From Heloderma charlesbogerti (lineage: Eukaryota; Chordata; Lepidosauria; Squamata; Helodermatidae): 64,000 nucleotides of DNA. A program made the translations under genes and the position numbers. Location: positions 434,001-498,000 of the forward strand of contig JANEZZ010002201.1 in NCBI GenBank assembly GCA_026122225.1, given 5' to 3'. The notes under the pieces were generated by a model. That model made no database searches. It was given only the letters and a program-made list of their open reading frames with translations, and was not told the origin of the DNA. Within the stretch, counting starts at the first letter, position 1. The number at the start of each line of letters is the position of its first letter. Shown piece by piece: positions 22,968 to 35,580 of the stretch.

Positions 22968-25102
22968 AGATTGCTATTTTTAAACAGAACCCCTTTGCTG
23001 TAGAAACATAAAATATAACCCTGATATTCTGGAAAGTATAAGTACATACTGACTTATAGCTTGGGGCTGTGTTCAGGTGAAGAGTTTAAGCTTGAATGAG
23101 TTCTAAATGTTGACTTCCACATTGTGGAATGAATGTTTGATTATTACTCTTTGTTGCTGTCATTGACAATGGCAGTGTCATATTCATATCTATCATTTCC
23201 TTTTGTGCAAGATCTTCAACATGTTTTCAGCTTCCCATTCCAATAGTTGAGCCTGCATAATCAATGGCTCCAAGTTCTCAATAATCATTCCATCATGTTG
23301 ATGGCAACCTACCTGATTTTAATTAATGGGTGGTAAAAAGGTTGACCTAACTTGAGCTGGTGAGGACAGTTAAGATATTTTCAATTTGTAAGATGTACAG
23401 ATATTTCATAGTATTATGCGACTCTCCCCTTTAGTTTGGTATGTAATGCCCCAGTTATGGCTGAGTGCATAAGTTATATAACCGTGGAACCCTAGCATGG
23501 CAAGGTGGTGGTGGGGGGTTAATCTTTTGCTTCCTGCTCTGCTCCAAATCCAGGGATTGAAATGAGAGAACTATGAACCAAATCCAGAATTATGAAACTA
23601 AGGTAGTGTTCAGTTTGGCCCTGTGAAGCCTATACTTTTGAATGGTGCCAACATTATTTAGGCACTAGCCTACTCAGTGGTGGGGAATGAATGAGTGCTA
23701 AATAAAACTGCCAGTTTTTATACCACTCAAACAATAATAGTGGCTTCTGAGTATACAGAAAATTAGAAATTGACCATCCGTGCGCTAAACATAATGGAGC
23801 ATCTACTCACTGCAGCTCATAACACTGATATGTATTGAAATATTGGGATGAATGGTTGTAATTCAGGAGTCTTTTTTTCTCGTGGGTCAACCTAGAATTG
23901 GAGTTTTCATCTGACTGAGTCTTTCTGTCATCTTTGTAGAGGTTCAGTTGTTTGCTACAAAAATTAAAAATAAATCAAGTTATACAGCTAAAATTATCCA
24001 ATACAACTGGAGAATATATTTTTAATTCAGTTTATATCCCTGTAGGAAGTGATGATTCTTTTGTTCTTTTACCTTAAATGCACTGATTAAACAAACAACC
24101 ATGTAATCATTTTAAGTGATTTCATAAATGAAAAAGAGCCCTATTTTTTATTATTCTTGTTAAACATGTACATTCTACAGATGGAATATTGCAAGTTTCA
24201 GTTGAAGGCATAACTTTGACCAGTTTAGATAAAAAGCTAGCCATGGCCTTTAAAACAGAAGGCATAATGCAACATTGACAGGTTTTATGGCCAGCTCTAT
24301 AATTATAATTGTAAATATTAACTGCAATTTCCTTTTAAAAGGGTTTTTCTGACTTGTATACAATGTAGTCCATAATAGCAAATGTAAAATGACCTTTTAA
24401 AATAATTAACACCAGATGCTAGGTTCTCTGATGACATCTCCCCGAATGCATGCTACAAGCTAATTAAGCTTAAAGGGGTAAATTTACAAATTATGGCTCT
24501 GTTTTTTTGGGCGGGGGGCAAAATCTACACAGAAAGGAACATTTTGAAGCAAATCACTAAAAGGGCATCGTTGTTTGCATTCATTTACTATCTATATGTC
24601 ATATGAGCTATGCCTCAAGAGACAGGTATACTTAAAACAGATTATAATATTTAATGTTCAGCATTTTTATGAAAGTACCATCAGTTTCTTCATGTGTCTG
24701 TTTTATTTCTTTAAAATATATAGGGTCTGATCCTGCTTTTGTAAAAATCAAGGGTGGTTTGTCATTGGGAGCATAATTTCGTCCAAAATACTGAACAAAT
24801 CTGTGAAATCCAGCATCTTCAGTGGGAGATGTAAAAACTTGCTTAACTCTCCACTGTTGAAATCAATAGGATTTTAAAAGTACATAGGTTTGTTTGGATC
24901 TTGCCCATAGGTTTTGGCAACCAGGTTGTGTTATGTTTTAGGGCACCAAGCTACATATACTTAAGTAGTGAAACACTGAAAAAGCGTCTGAAACAGGTAT
25001 GTCATGAGAAGTGGAGGGAAAAATGGATGCTTTAAGGGTCAAGTGGTTGTTGGCTTTTAAAAAGAAAACATTCTTCTAAAATAGCAATCCTATATTCACT
25101 TA
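22968..25102. other. Repeat-poor AT-rich DNA, no gene recognised
   Basis: Over 2 kb without a recognisable transposon. The stretch 24050-24490 is rich in AATTA-type homeodomain-like cores and keeps a texture typical of conserved non-coding DNA, but conservation cannot be assessed from one sequence. Confidence 0.3.
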
Positions 25103-25110
25103 CTTTAGAG

Positions 25111-25240
25111 CAGCTTTCCCCAAACTGGTGCCCCCAAGAAGTCTTGGATTTCAATTCCCATCAGCCAGACTAGCTAATGGTCAGGAATACTATGAATTGT
25201 AATCCAAAACATCTGGACGACACCAGCTTGGGGAAGGCTG
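25111..25240. mobile_element. Foldback mini-hAT (CAGCTTTCCCC family)
   Basis: A 130-bp near-palindrome. The left end is CAGCTTTCCCCAAACTGGTG and the right end complements to CAGCCTTCCCCAAGCTGGTG. The TSD is CTTTAGAG against CCTTAGAG (7 of 8; 25103-25110 and 25241-25248). Confidence 0.8.
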
Positions 25241-25284
25241 CCTTAGAGCGAGCCTCATTGAATACAGTGTGTGTTTTTAGTCAT

Positions 25285-25740
25285 TGTTATTGATTTAATT
25301 TATATCCTGCCTTCCTGGCAAAAAAAATGGTATTCAAGGCAACTAACAATAAAATAAGATTTGAAACAATTTTAAAAAATAAAACACAACATAGAAAGAA
25401 ATGAATAAAAACACAATTAGAAAGACACAATAAAAGAAATAAACAGCACCCAACCAATTAAACCCCGTTTAAGCAACAGACCAGATTATATGCCAAAGGC
25501 TTACCTGAACAGAAATGCTGTTGCCTGCTGGTGGAAGGACAACAGAGAGGGGCCAACCTAGCCTTCCTCGGCACAGAGTTCCAGAGCCTGGGAGTGGCCA
25601 CTGAGAAGGCCCTCACTCGTGTCCCCACCAAACATGCCCCTGAAGGCAGTAGGTCTGAGAGAAGGGCGTTCTCCAAAGTTCTTAAAACCCAGGCAGTTTC
25701 ATATGGGAAAAAGCGATCTTGGAGATAACCTGGTCCCAAG
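25285..25740 (-). pseudogene. L2-type LINE 3' end
   Basis: The minus-strand frame 25458-25739 gives ENALLSDLLPSGACLVGTRV followed by RAFSVATPRLWNSVPRKAR, the hallmark L2 C-terminus. The 3' tail lies near 25290-25330, where the reversed tail cell (TATATCCTGCCTTCCTGGC) is seen. It is 5'-truncated with no catalytic residues left. Confidence 0.75.
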
Positions 25741-25769
25741 TCTGGCCAAAACCACCAATTTGGGATTAG

Positions 25770-25920
25770 ATAGAGACACAGGCATGTTTAGGGTAGACCC
25801 ACTGAACTCAATGGAAACTTGTACCATTGTTTTCAGTGGGTCTACTCTAAGCATGAATAAGTCAGTATCCAACTCAATGGGATTTACCTTTGGGTAAACA
25901 TGTCTGTGATTGCAGTGCCA
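25770..25920. repeat. Short foldback repeat
   Basis: CATGTTTAGGGTAGACCCAC (25783-25802) is inverted at 25836-25856 (GTGGGTCTACTCTAAGCATG), making a hairpin of about 75 bp. Further inverted TTACCTTTGGGTAAAC sequence follows. It resembles a short interspersed foldback family common in reptiles. Confidence 0.5.
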
Positions 25921-25933
25921 TATAATGTGTAAT

Positions 25934-26352
25934 ATAGCTGTGCAGAAATGACCTCTCAAAATTCTCCACCCTATTTTTGGGTAGAGAATTTGGGGGCACT
26001 GTTTTACCATATTTCTCCGGGGAGGGAAAATTTTCCAACAGTTTCTTGGAGGTGGGGCTCACCCTTAGCAGTGGTTGAAGCAAGCTTCTTTGTTTTCCCT
26101 AAGGTCCTTTGGTGTTCTTTGCTGCCACTGCAAGTTGCAATAGCAGCAACTAGGTTGCAGCCTGGTCACCATTTTGCATCCTCCACGGTGCCCTATACTT
26201 AGCATCATTCTGGAGCATGGGGATGGGGAAGGTGGACACTCCTCCCCAAAGATGGAGAATATTTGGAGAAAATTCTGCAAAATGGCCTATTTCTGGGTGG
26301 GGGGTGGGGAGCAGAGGAAGTAAGAAAAAGGGAAATTTCCAAAATTTTCTCA
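25934..26352. other. Possible foldback element
   Basis: AATTCTCC and GAGAATTT motifs occur at both ends in inverted orientation (CTCTCAAAATTCTCC left, GGAAATTTCCAAAATTTTCTC right). No TSD was read. Confidence 0.25.
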
Positions 26353-27491
26353 TACTAATATTATCTGATCATTTTTTCCTTTGCTCTAATTGTCATTCTT
26401 CAGGGTTCAGCATCTTCCCCAGGATCTCCCAAATGTTAAATTTCAGACGGGTGATTGTAGGTATATCCTATCTCTAATGCAAATACTTATACTACCATTC
26501 CTTCTTTGCAAACCCTGGAGTGGGTGTGAGGGGGGGGAGTGTTGTGCTCAGCTCCAGAGAAGAGGTTGAGCTGGTTCTGGGTCAAAATCTGTCCTATTTC
26601 CTGAAAGTTTTCTTCCCTTATAAAAGAAGCTTCTGTTTTTCTACCTCATTCTCAGGGCATCTTAGAATTTATTTAGAATTTCATTTGGTGCTCTTTGGGG
26701 GCTTACTTTAGCAAGGTGTCTTGGGGTGCTGTGTGGGTGTTTTCTTTCTAGTACATATCTCTTCATCACTCTGCAGCCTCCTTGGCTGCCTGTGTTTCCT
26801 GATCTGAAAAAGCCTTGTGAAGGAGGAGTTACTTCATGATATCTTTGCCTGGGCTTTAATTGAAGTGTGGGAAGCTGGGGAGACTGCTGGAGATATGATT
26901 GTACAATGAAAGACAGGACACTTATACAGACTCCCCAGCCACCCCATAAGTAAGATAAATATAAAAACTCAAAACTGCACCCTTGAGAATTTTTCCATAG
27001 TGTTCTTCTCCTCTGAACATATTTGAAAGTATTTTTTCCTATCAAATTGAATGAGAATGGTTAAAAAAAAAAAGGAGTGGGGAGGCATTTTGGCACAGCG
27101 CTATTTTGCAAGGATCTTGGTTACTTGCTATCTGTTACAGCTGGAAAACAGTTAAATAATATTTTCAGTGCAAAACTTTATTTTTATTCTTTTATTGTGT
27201 TTCAGAAAACAGGAAAACTATTTCTTCATTACCTTTGTCTGCTGTCGTGTTTTTCATATTGATTACTCTCTTAAACATTCTGAAGCAAATTTAAGTGATA
27301 TGGATATTCAATGTCGCAAGAAATGAATATCAATGCAGTCTTATAGTTGGCAAAACAGCTACATGCAAACATGTTTTCAATAATGTTGATATTCTCTGCA
27401 TCTGCTGTTGTTATGGAAGTAGAGAGGTATCTTCAGCAACTCAGGGGGCCTTGTATTAATCCTGAGATATACTTATTTATAACACTTAATC
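26353..27491. other. No gene recognised
   Basis: Non-coding sequence without bounded repeats. Confidence 0.4.
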
Positions 27492-27494
27492 TAT

Positions 27495-27871
27495 GGGCTT
27501 TTCTACATGAGGCTTTTAACCCACCTCTTTACTGAGGCTTCTGCTTCCAGATTCTTTGTGGGATTAAGCTCAGCCCCTTTACACATTTTTGTTCTGGGGG
27601 GTTTCTTTCTCTGCCTTTCTGTATGTTCCATTACACAACAACTAGGTGGCAATGTGGTATAGCAGAATTGTGCAAATACACGTAGTTGCATGCAACCATT
27701 CATGGAAATACCAGACTTTCTTCGTTAACCCCCCCCCCCCGCCGCCGCCACTATAATGGTTGCAAAGGACGAGAGAAGCCCTGGACTATGACGATATCGT
27801 GTAAAGGACCCGCAAACTACCACGGGAGAGGAATCATGAGTGCACAATAAATGCCTTATGTAGTAAGGCTC
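27495..27871 (+). mobile_element. Harbinger-like MITE, copy A
   Basis: A 377-bp element with ends GGGCTTTTCTACATGAGGC and the complement GAGCCTTACTACATAAGGC. It is flanked by TAT on both sides (27492-27494 and 27872-27874), a 3-bp TSD as in PIF/Harbinger transposons. It shares the interior with 44553-44927 in inverse orientation. A C-run and GCC triplets lie at 27728-27750. It has no transposase. Confidence 0.65.
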
Positions 27872-27874
27872 TAT

Positions 27875-29060
27875 AAGTTCATGAAGACTTTGAAGAAGTC
27901 TGCACCAGTCTTCTTTGTCACATTCCTTTTCATTTCAGCCTGTCTTGGTGTTAATATTTTGCAGATTGCCCATACAAACACTTTCTTTCCACTCCAGATT
28001 ACAGACCTGTTTTCGTTTAAACAACACACCCACACTACCTACCAAATAATTGGAATGTAACATACTTAAACAAGGGAAAAGGCTTCTAAGATCTCCATGA
28101 TATTGGGGTGTTGTACATGATCCAAAATGACACCCATGAAAACAGTAGAGGGATGAGTAAATATGCAGAAATTCAGTGTGTGTGTTTTTAATGGAAATCA
28201 TCCATATTATGAAGAAGGAAAGGTAGAGCAATGGCCAATATATGGAGCGCTGGAAAACGTTTGCTTAGACATATGCTTATTTCAGATATAATTTCAAACC
28301 CTGATTAAGGAAGTCTGCCACAATGTCTGAATTGACAAACTATGCTTTCCATAAACCAGCAAATCAGAAACTATGGTTTGAAGAATTGGATTTACAACCA
28401 ATGCTTTGGTGTGATGGATGAACTGAAAACCTATAGGTAGGGCTCTTGGTCCATGACTGCTGAGAAGTTGAAAACAGAAAGCAGAGAAACAACTCTAAAC
28501 TATGGAGTGCTAGTTCTATTTTCTGAAAGCAAAATGATGGTTTAGCTTATAAACTATGCTTAGTACAAACCAACATTTGGGATGGTACCTAAATTAAGCT
28601 GTAGACAAGAAGCATCTGAGAAGTTCATTATCTCCTTAACGAGCTACAGTTTTCATGCAAAAATGAGGCAGTGCTAAACAGGCACTATTAATGACCAGAT
28701 GAGATGAACACTGCACCATTCCTTGTTACATCAAAGTACTGTTGTGAGAGTTTCAGAGGCCCAGTTCAGAAGTACATTCTGGGCATTAGCAAGCTGAGAT
28801 TGAGCTTCGGGCCTGCATGCTCCTGTCCTTGACCTTCTTCCTTCACCAGCATGCCACTTGGGGTTAATTTAAACTACAGTTCTTTGTTATGCATGAAATG
28901 GGGAACTGTGATTTAGCAAGCTGGAAATGTATATCTGAAATGGGCCAAAATGGATGAACCAAGTTTGTATGTACGAAGTTGACAGCTTTTGGTGCCTTCT
29001 AGTCTTATGTTTCTGAATCTGATGTGCTGCCTATGACAAACTTTGAGGTATCATCTGTGT
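27875..29060. other. No gene recognised
   Basis: AT-rich non-coding sequence. Confidence 0.4.
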
Positions 29061-29067
29061 TCAAGAT

Positions 29068-29203
29068 CAGGGATAGGCAACTATGTGCCCTCCAAATGTT
29101 TTGGATTACAACTCCCATCATCCCTGATAATTAGCCATGATGGATGGGGCTGATAGGGATTGTAGTCCAAAACATATTGAGGGCACCAGGTTGTCTACCC
29201 CCG
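29068..29203. mobile_element. Foldback mini-hAT
   Basis: Starts CAGGGATAGGCAACTATG and ends with the complement CGGGGGTAGACAACCTG. The interior arms pair through TTTTGGATTACAACTCCCAT and its inverse. The flanking TSD is weak (about 6 of 8). Confidence 0.6.
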
Positions 29204-29209
29204 TGAAGA

Positions 29210-30087
29210 TTAACCATATAGCTATGTTGGGTTATAAATATTGAATGATTTGCTGGCTATAGAACCATCACAATTAATGTCAATACTATTCCTCTCTTTT
29301 GCATAGGATGTGCAAAAGTACAAATGTTCCAAGAGGTAAGTTATTGTGGTAGGAATGCAACCATGCAGGGAGTCCATTGTCTATAGTCTCTGCCACATGG
29401 GAAACAGTATCCCCCTGCCCCACGCCTCTGCTTCCCAGATCAAGAATTAAACTCCTCCTTACTACTTAGGCAGTTGCCACAGATGACCCCCAAATAATGT
29501 TTGCTTTTCTTTTGTGACAAAAACAGCAACTCATAAAGCTGTATGCTCTTTTTCTTCCTATAAAGGGAGAATAAAATACCATGGGATGAAAAGCTTTGCA
29601 TTTGCTGATAACATCAAGCCATATATCTCATTTTCTCTGCTTGTGCTATTCACAAAATAATATACACATAGTAAAACTGTCAACAGCACTTTTATCTCTT
29701 AAATGACCAACAGCTGGCTGAAGCTCAGTCTATGCAAAACTAATGTGACATTGCGTTGAAAGAGATTTAACTAAGAAACCCTTTCCTGTCCCTGTCCTTC
29801 GCTGCAGCCTTTGTGAGCTTCTAGGAAGTACTACTGATTAACAATATATCCTTTTACTCTTTTCACTATGAGTGAGCTGCAGAATGTTCTATGCTTCCCA
29901 ACAGTACCAAATAAGAATGATCCTTGCATCTGTAATCTCCAGACAAAACAGATACCATTCAGGGTGTTAGAAGTACAGCATGAAACCAGGATCCAAAGAA
30001 GTGATGTTTGCAAATGTATGGAGATGAGGATGGTTGTACATGTAGGCAGAGATTCATGTGTTGTTTATGGTACAGGGATTTCCGCTA
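29210..30087. other. No gene recognised
   Basis: Non-coding sequence without bounded repeats. Confidence 0.4.
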
Positions 30088-30095
30088 CCAAAGAT

Positions 30096-30683
30096 TAGGG
30101 ATGTTAGAGAATTCCGCCACAGATCCCAGGGAGGCCGAATTCCAGTGAATTCGGCCCCCCGGAATACATGGCGGAATGGAGCAACCTGCCCCACCACCGC
30201 ACAAAAGCCCCTCAAAACGGAGCCTACCTGGCTGTAGTGGTGGGTCCGGTGGCAGCAGCAGGTCCGGCGGCTCCAGCTGCTGCTGGGCTGCAGCTGCAAA
30301 TGGCGGCCGCTATGCCAGCCGGCATTTGCATCCCTGGCAAGCCGTGATAGGCTATGTAAGTATCTACGTAGCCTATCACGGCTCAGGGCAGGGACGCAAA
30401 GGATGTAGCAGCCGCCATTTGCATCCCTGTTTTTGCTGTGATAGGCTAAGTAAATATTTATGTAGCCTATCACGGCTCAGCAAAGGGACGCAAATGGCGG
30501 TTGCTACACCGGCCGCCATTTGCATCCGCAGACCTGCCATGCGGATGCACCCAGCCGGCGGCTCTGCGGAGTTGCTGCAGAGCGGAGCTGGCCAGGGTAG
30601 GATTTCAGGCGGAGGTATGGAGCGCCTCCTCCCCACCACGAATGTCACCCTTCGAAAAGGTAAGTGACTTTCGTACATCCCTA
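30096..30683 (+). mobile_element. Hairpin-core hAT element, copy 5
   Basis: A 588-bp element starting TAGGGATGTTAGAGAATTCC and ending TTCGTACATCCCTA, flanked by CCAAAGAT (30088-30095) and CCAAAGAC (30684-30691). Family hairpins are at 30341-30382 and 30435-30476. AAATGGCGGC motifs occur as inverted pairs (for example 30298-30307). Outward donor-like motifs are at 30222-30231 (minus strand, CAG/GTAGGC) and 30657-30665 (plus strand, AAG/GTAAGT). Confidence 0.92.
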
Positions 30684-30754
30684 CCAAAGACTCAAGCTGT
30701 TTTTGAGGCTGAACAATGGCCTATCATCTTGCAGTAGGAAATGCTACACCAAAT

Positions 30755-31168
30755 ACACCAAATAATAATACTGGAACTTGGGGGTCATCCCATGAAGCTG
30801 ATTGGTGGGAGCTTTAGGATAGATAAAAGGATGTACTCCTTCACACAGCACATAGTTAAACTATGGAATTTACTACAACATGTAGTGATGGCCACCAATT
30901 TGGCTGGCTTTAAAAAGGGATTGGGCAAATTCCTGGAGGAGTAGGCTTTCAGTGGTGACTAGTCCTGATGGCTATATGCTACCTCCAATATCAGAGGCCC
31001 TATGCCTATGTAAACCAGTTGCTGAGGAACATGGGTGGGAGGTCACTGTTGTACTCATGTCCTGCTTGTGGATTCCCCGCAGGCAGCTGGCTGGCTACTG
31101 TGTGAATAGAATGCTGGACTAGATGAACCTTGGTCTGATCCAGCATGGCTTGTCTTATGTTCTTAAAT
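30755..31168 (+). mobile_element. CR1 LINE 3' region
   Basis: Matches the squamate CR1 3' region: GTCATCCCATGAAGCTGATT, then ACACAGCACATAGTTAAACT, then GCTGGACTAGATGAACCTTG and the terminal TCTTATGTTCTTA. It is 5'-truncated and non-coding here. Confidence 0.75.
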
Positions 31169-31169
31169 G

Positions 31170-32340
31170 AAGCATGGACTTGCGTGTGGAATTATCGCAG
31201 TTCTTTGTGCTATAGCCAAGGTGGGTAGTACAGGCAAAGCAACAGCACCAGCAACAACCCTGTTTGTATTCAGTCAAAATTCAGTCTTATTGAGCGACAC
31301 ATAGTTGGACACTTACTGTAATCTACAACAGCGGTGCTTGCATTTTAATGAGTGGTGAAGCCATTTCTGTATACTTCATGCTTGGGAACTACTTGGACTG
31401 AAGGGAATAAAATGACAGGCAAAAGGCTGCTGTTATATAATCTGGTGTTTTCCCTATAGAATTGTGGATTTGATTATGTTCTTGGTAGCTTGGACCAAAA
31501 CATGCAATGTAGTCTTAACTGTGGAATGCCAGAAGTTTGGCATTTCAATATGGAATGAAAGGAACACAGATTTACAACAAAGTGGATTGCTTGAGTGAGC
31601 TGTCAGTGACAACACTGTGAAGCATACAGTTTGTTGCAGACACTGTATATTCATACTCATGGTCATGGGGTGGGGGAGAGCTCTACCCTGCGCCCCTCGA
31701 AGGACAGTCCAAGACGCTTTCTTGAATTTTTACCTTTCATTTAAAAAATGGTAAGAGTCTAGTCCTTTTACTTGTGGAGCCATAAGGAAAAATATTAAGG
31801 TGCTGTACTCTAGTTGCTCACTGAACAAAGCAAACTTGCTCCTGTTTCTTGCTTTTGTTTAGGTTTCGGTAGTGTTGTTAATGCTACCCTATGGGGTTTC
31901 CCTTTCCATATGAATTAGGAAACATCTTTAGCCACAATTCCAAAGTCTGTACTGCAATCGAGACAGAAACGTTTTTAAATATGTAGAGAATTCTGGGCTA
32001 TATATTTATTTTAACGTTTGCGAGTCCGCCTAGCCATGAGATTTTCAGTTTAGACCATTCAGAAGAAGATCTGCTTTGATTTTATCTAATAATCTCGTAT
32101 AGCTGTTTAGGAAAACTGATCACCCAATTTAGTAGTCAAAAATGTATCTAAGTACTTGACTGGATGTAAAGACCACTTTACCTTATGCTGCTTCATAATC
32201 TTGTTGAGCAGGTATAGCAGAGGTTACATTTAGGCATTTGTACTGTTTGTGGGGCACAACTGGGTTTTGGGTTGAGCAATTTTGTGCTTGTGCATTACTG
32301 GGCCACATCAGGGAAGATGACAGCTCGCAGGATATGGGCC
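31170..32340. other. No gene recognised
   Basis: Non-coding sequence without bounded repeats. Confidence 0.4.
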
Positions 32341-32344
32341 ACTC

Positions 32345-34170
32345 CCCTCAGTGGGTGGGCATGCTAGTCTGTCTTGGCTAAGCAGCTGAGACAGGAGCAA
32401 CACGGAGTTTGCCTATGGCAGCTCCTCTCTTGCAGTCTAGCTTCAGGCCTGGACATGGCACTGAAACAGCCTTGGTCGCCCTGGTTGATTACTGCCTTCA
32501 GGACCAGGAGAGAGACTTGGGGGTGTTTCCATGAGCAACTTACTCCGAGCTGGCTGCGTTTGGACATAGTTAGGGATACATGATGTTGTGGCCATCTTGC
32601 AGCCACTCTGGAGTTTAGCGCCCCAAAACCGGTTCTTCTGAGACTACTTTTAGTCCGATTGTTTTCCTTAAGTCGGCTTGTGTGTGCTTCTGTTGTGGTG
32701 TGCATCACCCTCTGCATTTACTCTGGCATGGTAGCCCTGCCCAGGGGTGTGTCTTTCACCTCACTGACCCCAGTCAAGGGGTGTTTCCCCAGTGTTTTCC
32801 CCGCCTGTGTTTCCCCACTGTTTCCGCCATTTCAGGGCTGGCCATCAGAGTTCCACACTAGCTCATGGCATTTACTTCACCTTGCCTACCACTAAATTCT
32901 GGTAGCCATCCCCACAAAGTATAGGTGTGCTCCGGGCAGCCTTCCAACTTCTTTTAAAAAATTTAAGTGTTAAACCAAAATAGCGCTTTTGTCAGCAGTA
33001 CCTATGATGCAAGTGCTCTATCGTGACTTATACTGGAGCCCTGTGTGGACCCAAGCACAGCAAAGCCAATTCCTTGAAAAAACCCTCCCTTTGTTTCTCC
33101 TTCTGTTGTCAGGGAGAGTGCTAGGGATGTCGTGAGAGTCCGAGTGGGGTGGTGTTCCAACAGGGTCACTACCAGAGAGTAGCACTGGGAGGCGTCTGCT
33201 CGGCTTCATGGCAGTTATGCTGTGGGATCCTGCAAGGTTCCACCTTGTCTCCTGTGCTATTTAACATCTGTATGAAACCATGGGCAGAGGCATCGTCCAG
33301 GGATATGGAGCACAGTGTCACCAATATGCAGATGACACCCAACTCTATCTTTCCATTATATCTGAATGTGGAGAGGCAGCACAAATGCTGGAGTGGTGCC
33401 TGGAGGCAGTGGTGCGCTGAATGACTGCCAATAAACTGGATTAACTCCTGATGAGACTAAGGCTTTTTGGGCAGGTCATTTCCAAGTCTGGCTGGTTTGC
33501 CAGCTATGGCCATTCATAGACCAGGATAACCCGATAACAGTAGTCCACGCTGTGGGAACTTCCTGATTGGGCCACTGCAATGCTTCCTACGTGGGGCTTG
33601 ATGACGTTTTGGAAGCTGCAGGTGGAGCAGAATGCTGCTGCCTGTATTGACAGGGACAGTGGGATGGGAGCGTGTCACACCAGTTTTGAAATCTCTGTGC
33701 CAGTGAGCTACTGAGCCCAATTCAGGTGTTAGTACTGATGAAGAAAGCCCTAAACAGCTCAGGGCCTCTCCCAAGACCAAACATCCTTGGATTTAAGATT
33801 GGCTAGGGAGATTTTGGTTGTGGAACCCTTGAGGAATGTGGCTTGTGGAGCTACCACATCTGGCAGCTCCTTTTTGATGGCAGTACCGCAGCTATGGAAC
33901 TCCCAGTAGAGATTCAGCTGTCTCCCATACTGTTGTTATATAGATACCAATTAGAGACATACTTATTTTTGCAGGCTTTTGTGGTATAGGCAAGTGCTCT
34001 GTTTGTTTTTGTTTGATCAATTGTGTTGATGATCTCATTGTATTTTATTATATAGCTGTGATTCTAGAGTCATCATTTTAATGTCATCTATGTGGTGCAC
34101 TATGTTTTATATAAGTTGGTAGCTGCCCTGGGCTCTTTATGAGGAAGAGGGGGATATAAATCCAATTAGA
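32345..34170 (+). pseudogene. L2-type LINE remnant, split by an unclassified repeat
   Basis: Decayed RT frames. 32380-32520 encodes the LQSSFRPGHGTETALVALVD block in a shifted frame. After the insertion (32524-33119), about 33150-33400 gives the GxVPQGSTLSPVLFNIYMKP and HQYADDTQLYLS blocks, so the catalytic YADD is still readable (about 33328-33339) though frames are broken. 33560-33950 holds the C-terminal domain. The tail GAGGGGGATATAAATCC is near 34148. Many frameshifts and stops make it inactive. Confidence 0.75.
32524..33119. mobile_element. Unclassified repeat, copy A (deleted form)
   Basis: Shares about 450 bp of nearly identical sequence with 58806-59270 and further pieces to 59788, interrupting the L2. 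The ends look like imperfect inverted repeats: TGTTTCCAT at the left and GTCAGGGAGAG at the right, compared with TGTCTCCA and TGGAGACA in copy B. Relative to copy B it lacks two internal segments. A 78-residue plus-strand frame (32659-32895) is shared with copy B but resembles no known protein. Confidence 0.55.
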
Positions 34171-34184
34171 AAAATCAAACCTTA

Positions 34185-35560
34185 AATAGATTTAGTATAA
34201 TTCCTATTTTGTCTATTGTAAAACCTCCAGACATAACACAATTGAAGTTTCTAGTCATTGTTTGAAGGTGTTTGGTAAACAGTCTAACAATGAAGTAGAT
34301 TTAGTAATTCTCTCCCTGTATGAGTTCATCACGCCATTAAAGTCCTCTCCTATGATAAATTCAGCAAAATGTATCAGACTCTTGAATAAAAAGAATAGAA
34401 TTTACTTGAAGGACAGTCAGGACCATGCAAGTTAACCAAAATAAATATGTTGGAATTCGATAATCCTTGTACAAAAGCATACATTTCATCTGAATCAACT
34501 TTTTCTTCCTCAAAAACTTACTTAGAACTAACACTGCCATATAATTGCCACTCCCTTGGCTTTAGTTGGAGCATAATGCATATGTCGCACTTAGATTTAA
34601 ACCTTTTAAATAATATGGGACTTCTTAATAGGTTTCTCATGGACAATTATATCTGCTAATTCTTTCTTGAAGAACTGAGTACTTTCTACCCCTTGTAATG
34701 CTACTATTTATGTATCTTGTCTTTAATGATAAAACTAAATGTATTAATTATTTTATTAAAATCATGACAAAATAACCTCACTGATTATATTATTAATTTG
34801 ATTGTAAAATTCCATGAATCCACTCCCTTCTGTTTTAATCTGGCTCCTTCATTGAAGGTTTTCTTGATGAACAGTTGCTTTCTCAATATGCGAGTAATAA
34901 TCCAATATATCTGCTTCTACATTCTTTATATCAAGATCTTTTAGAAATCTATGTGTTCTACCTGCTGTTGTTACAGTGGCTCATTTCTATAAATTTAATT
35001 ATTTTAGATGGGATTTTATACTGGATTTTTCTTTAATTCGTCTTTCTGTTCGGAATTTAAAATTTCATCTTTTTTGTAGAGTTATTGGAGAGAGAGTGGA
35101 TTACCTATATGGTTATTCCAAATAGCCTACACAAATTATTCTTTTGATGGGGTAGTCCAAAAAGTAATTAAAATGCATCCTATACCTACTTATCTGGAAG
35201 CCTCATTGAACTCAGTGTGACTTACTTCTGACTGCATATGCTATAAGATTTCTCTACTTAGATTTCTCCTCCTAGCCCTTCTGTATTTCTTCCATATGCA
35301 TTTCTACAACAACCTTCTCATTAATATCTAAATTTAAAATAAGAAGTTCTAGACATCCAACTAACTTGTTATATTCTCTTGTTTTCTTTTAGATTTCTAA
35401 GTATAATATTATTATGTTTACTGCTATTGTCAATGCCTTCTATTTTGTCAAGTTGTTCTACCTGAGCTTTAACTTCATTGCTGGCCTGGGATACTTCTAA
35501 ATATTTTTTTTCTGAGAATTGTACAATAAAAGAGGAAAAGGAACATATCAAAATATTTGT
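34185..35560 (-). pseudogene. L1 LINE remnant (ORF1 end and ORF2 start)
   Basis: Minus strand. 35369-35551 encodes a glutamine- and lysine-rich coiled-coil-like stretch ending NNIILRNLKENKR, as at the coiled-coil/RRM junction of L1 ORF1 proteins. Downstream (34322-34362) the frame EFIIGEDFNGVMN corresponds to the L1 endonuclease IIGGDFN box with a G-to-E change. The frames between are broken. No RT is present. The 5' and 3' limits are approximate. Confidence 0.6.
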
Positions 35561-35580
35561 TAATTATATGTTAGAACAAT

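Noticed and set aside
33125..33140. Another hAT end (TAGGGATGTCGTGAG)
   Set aside because: It lies in decayed L2 sequence beside the unclassified repeat. No matching inverted end or TSD was found.
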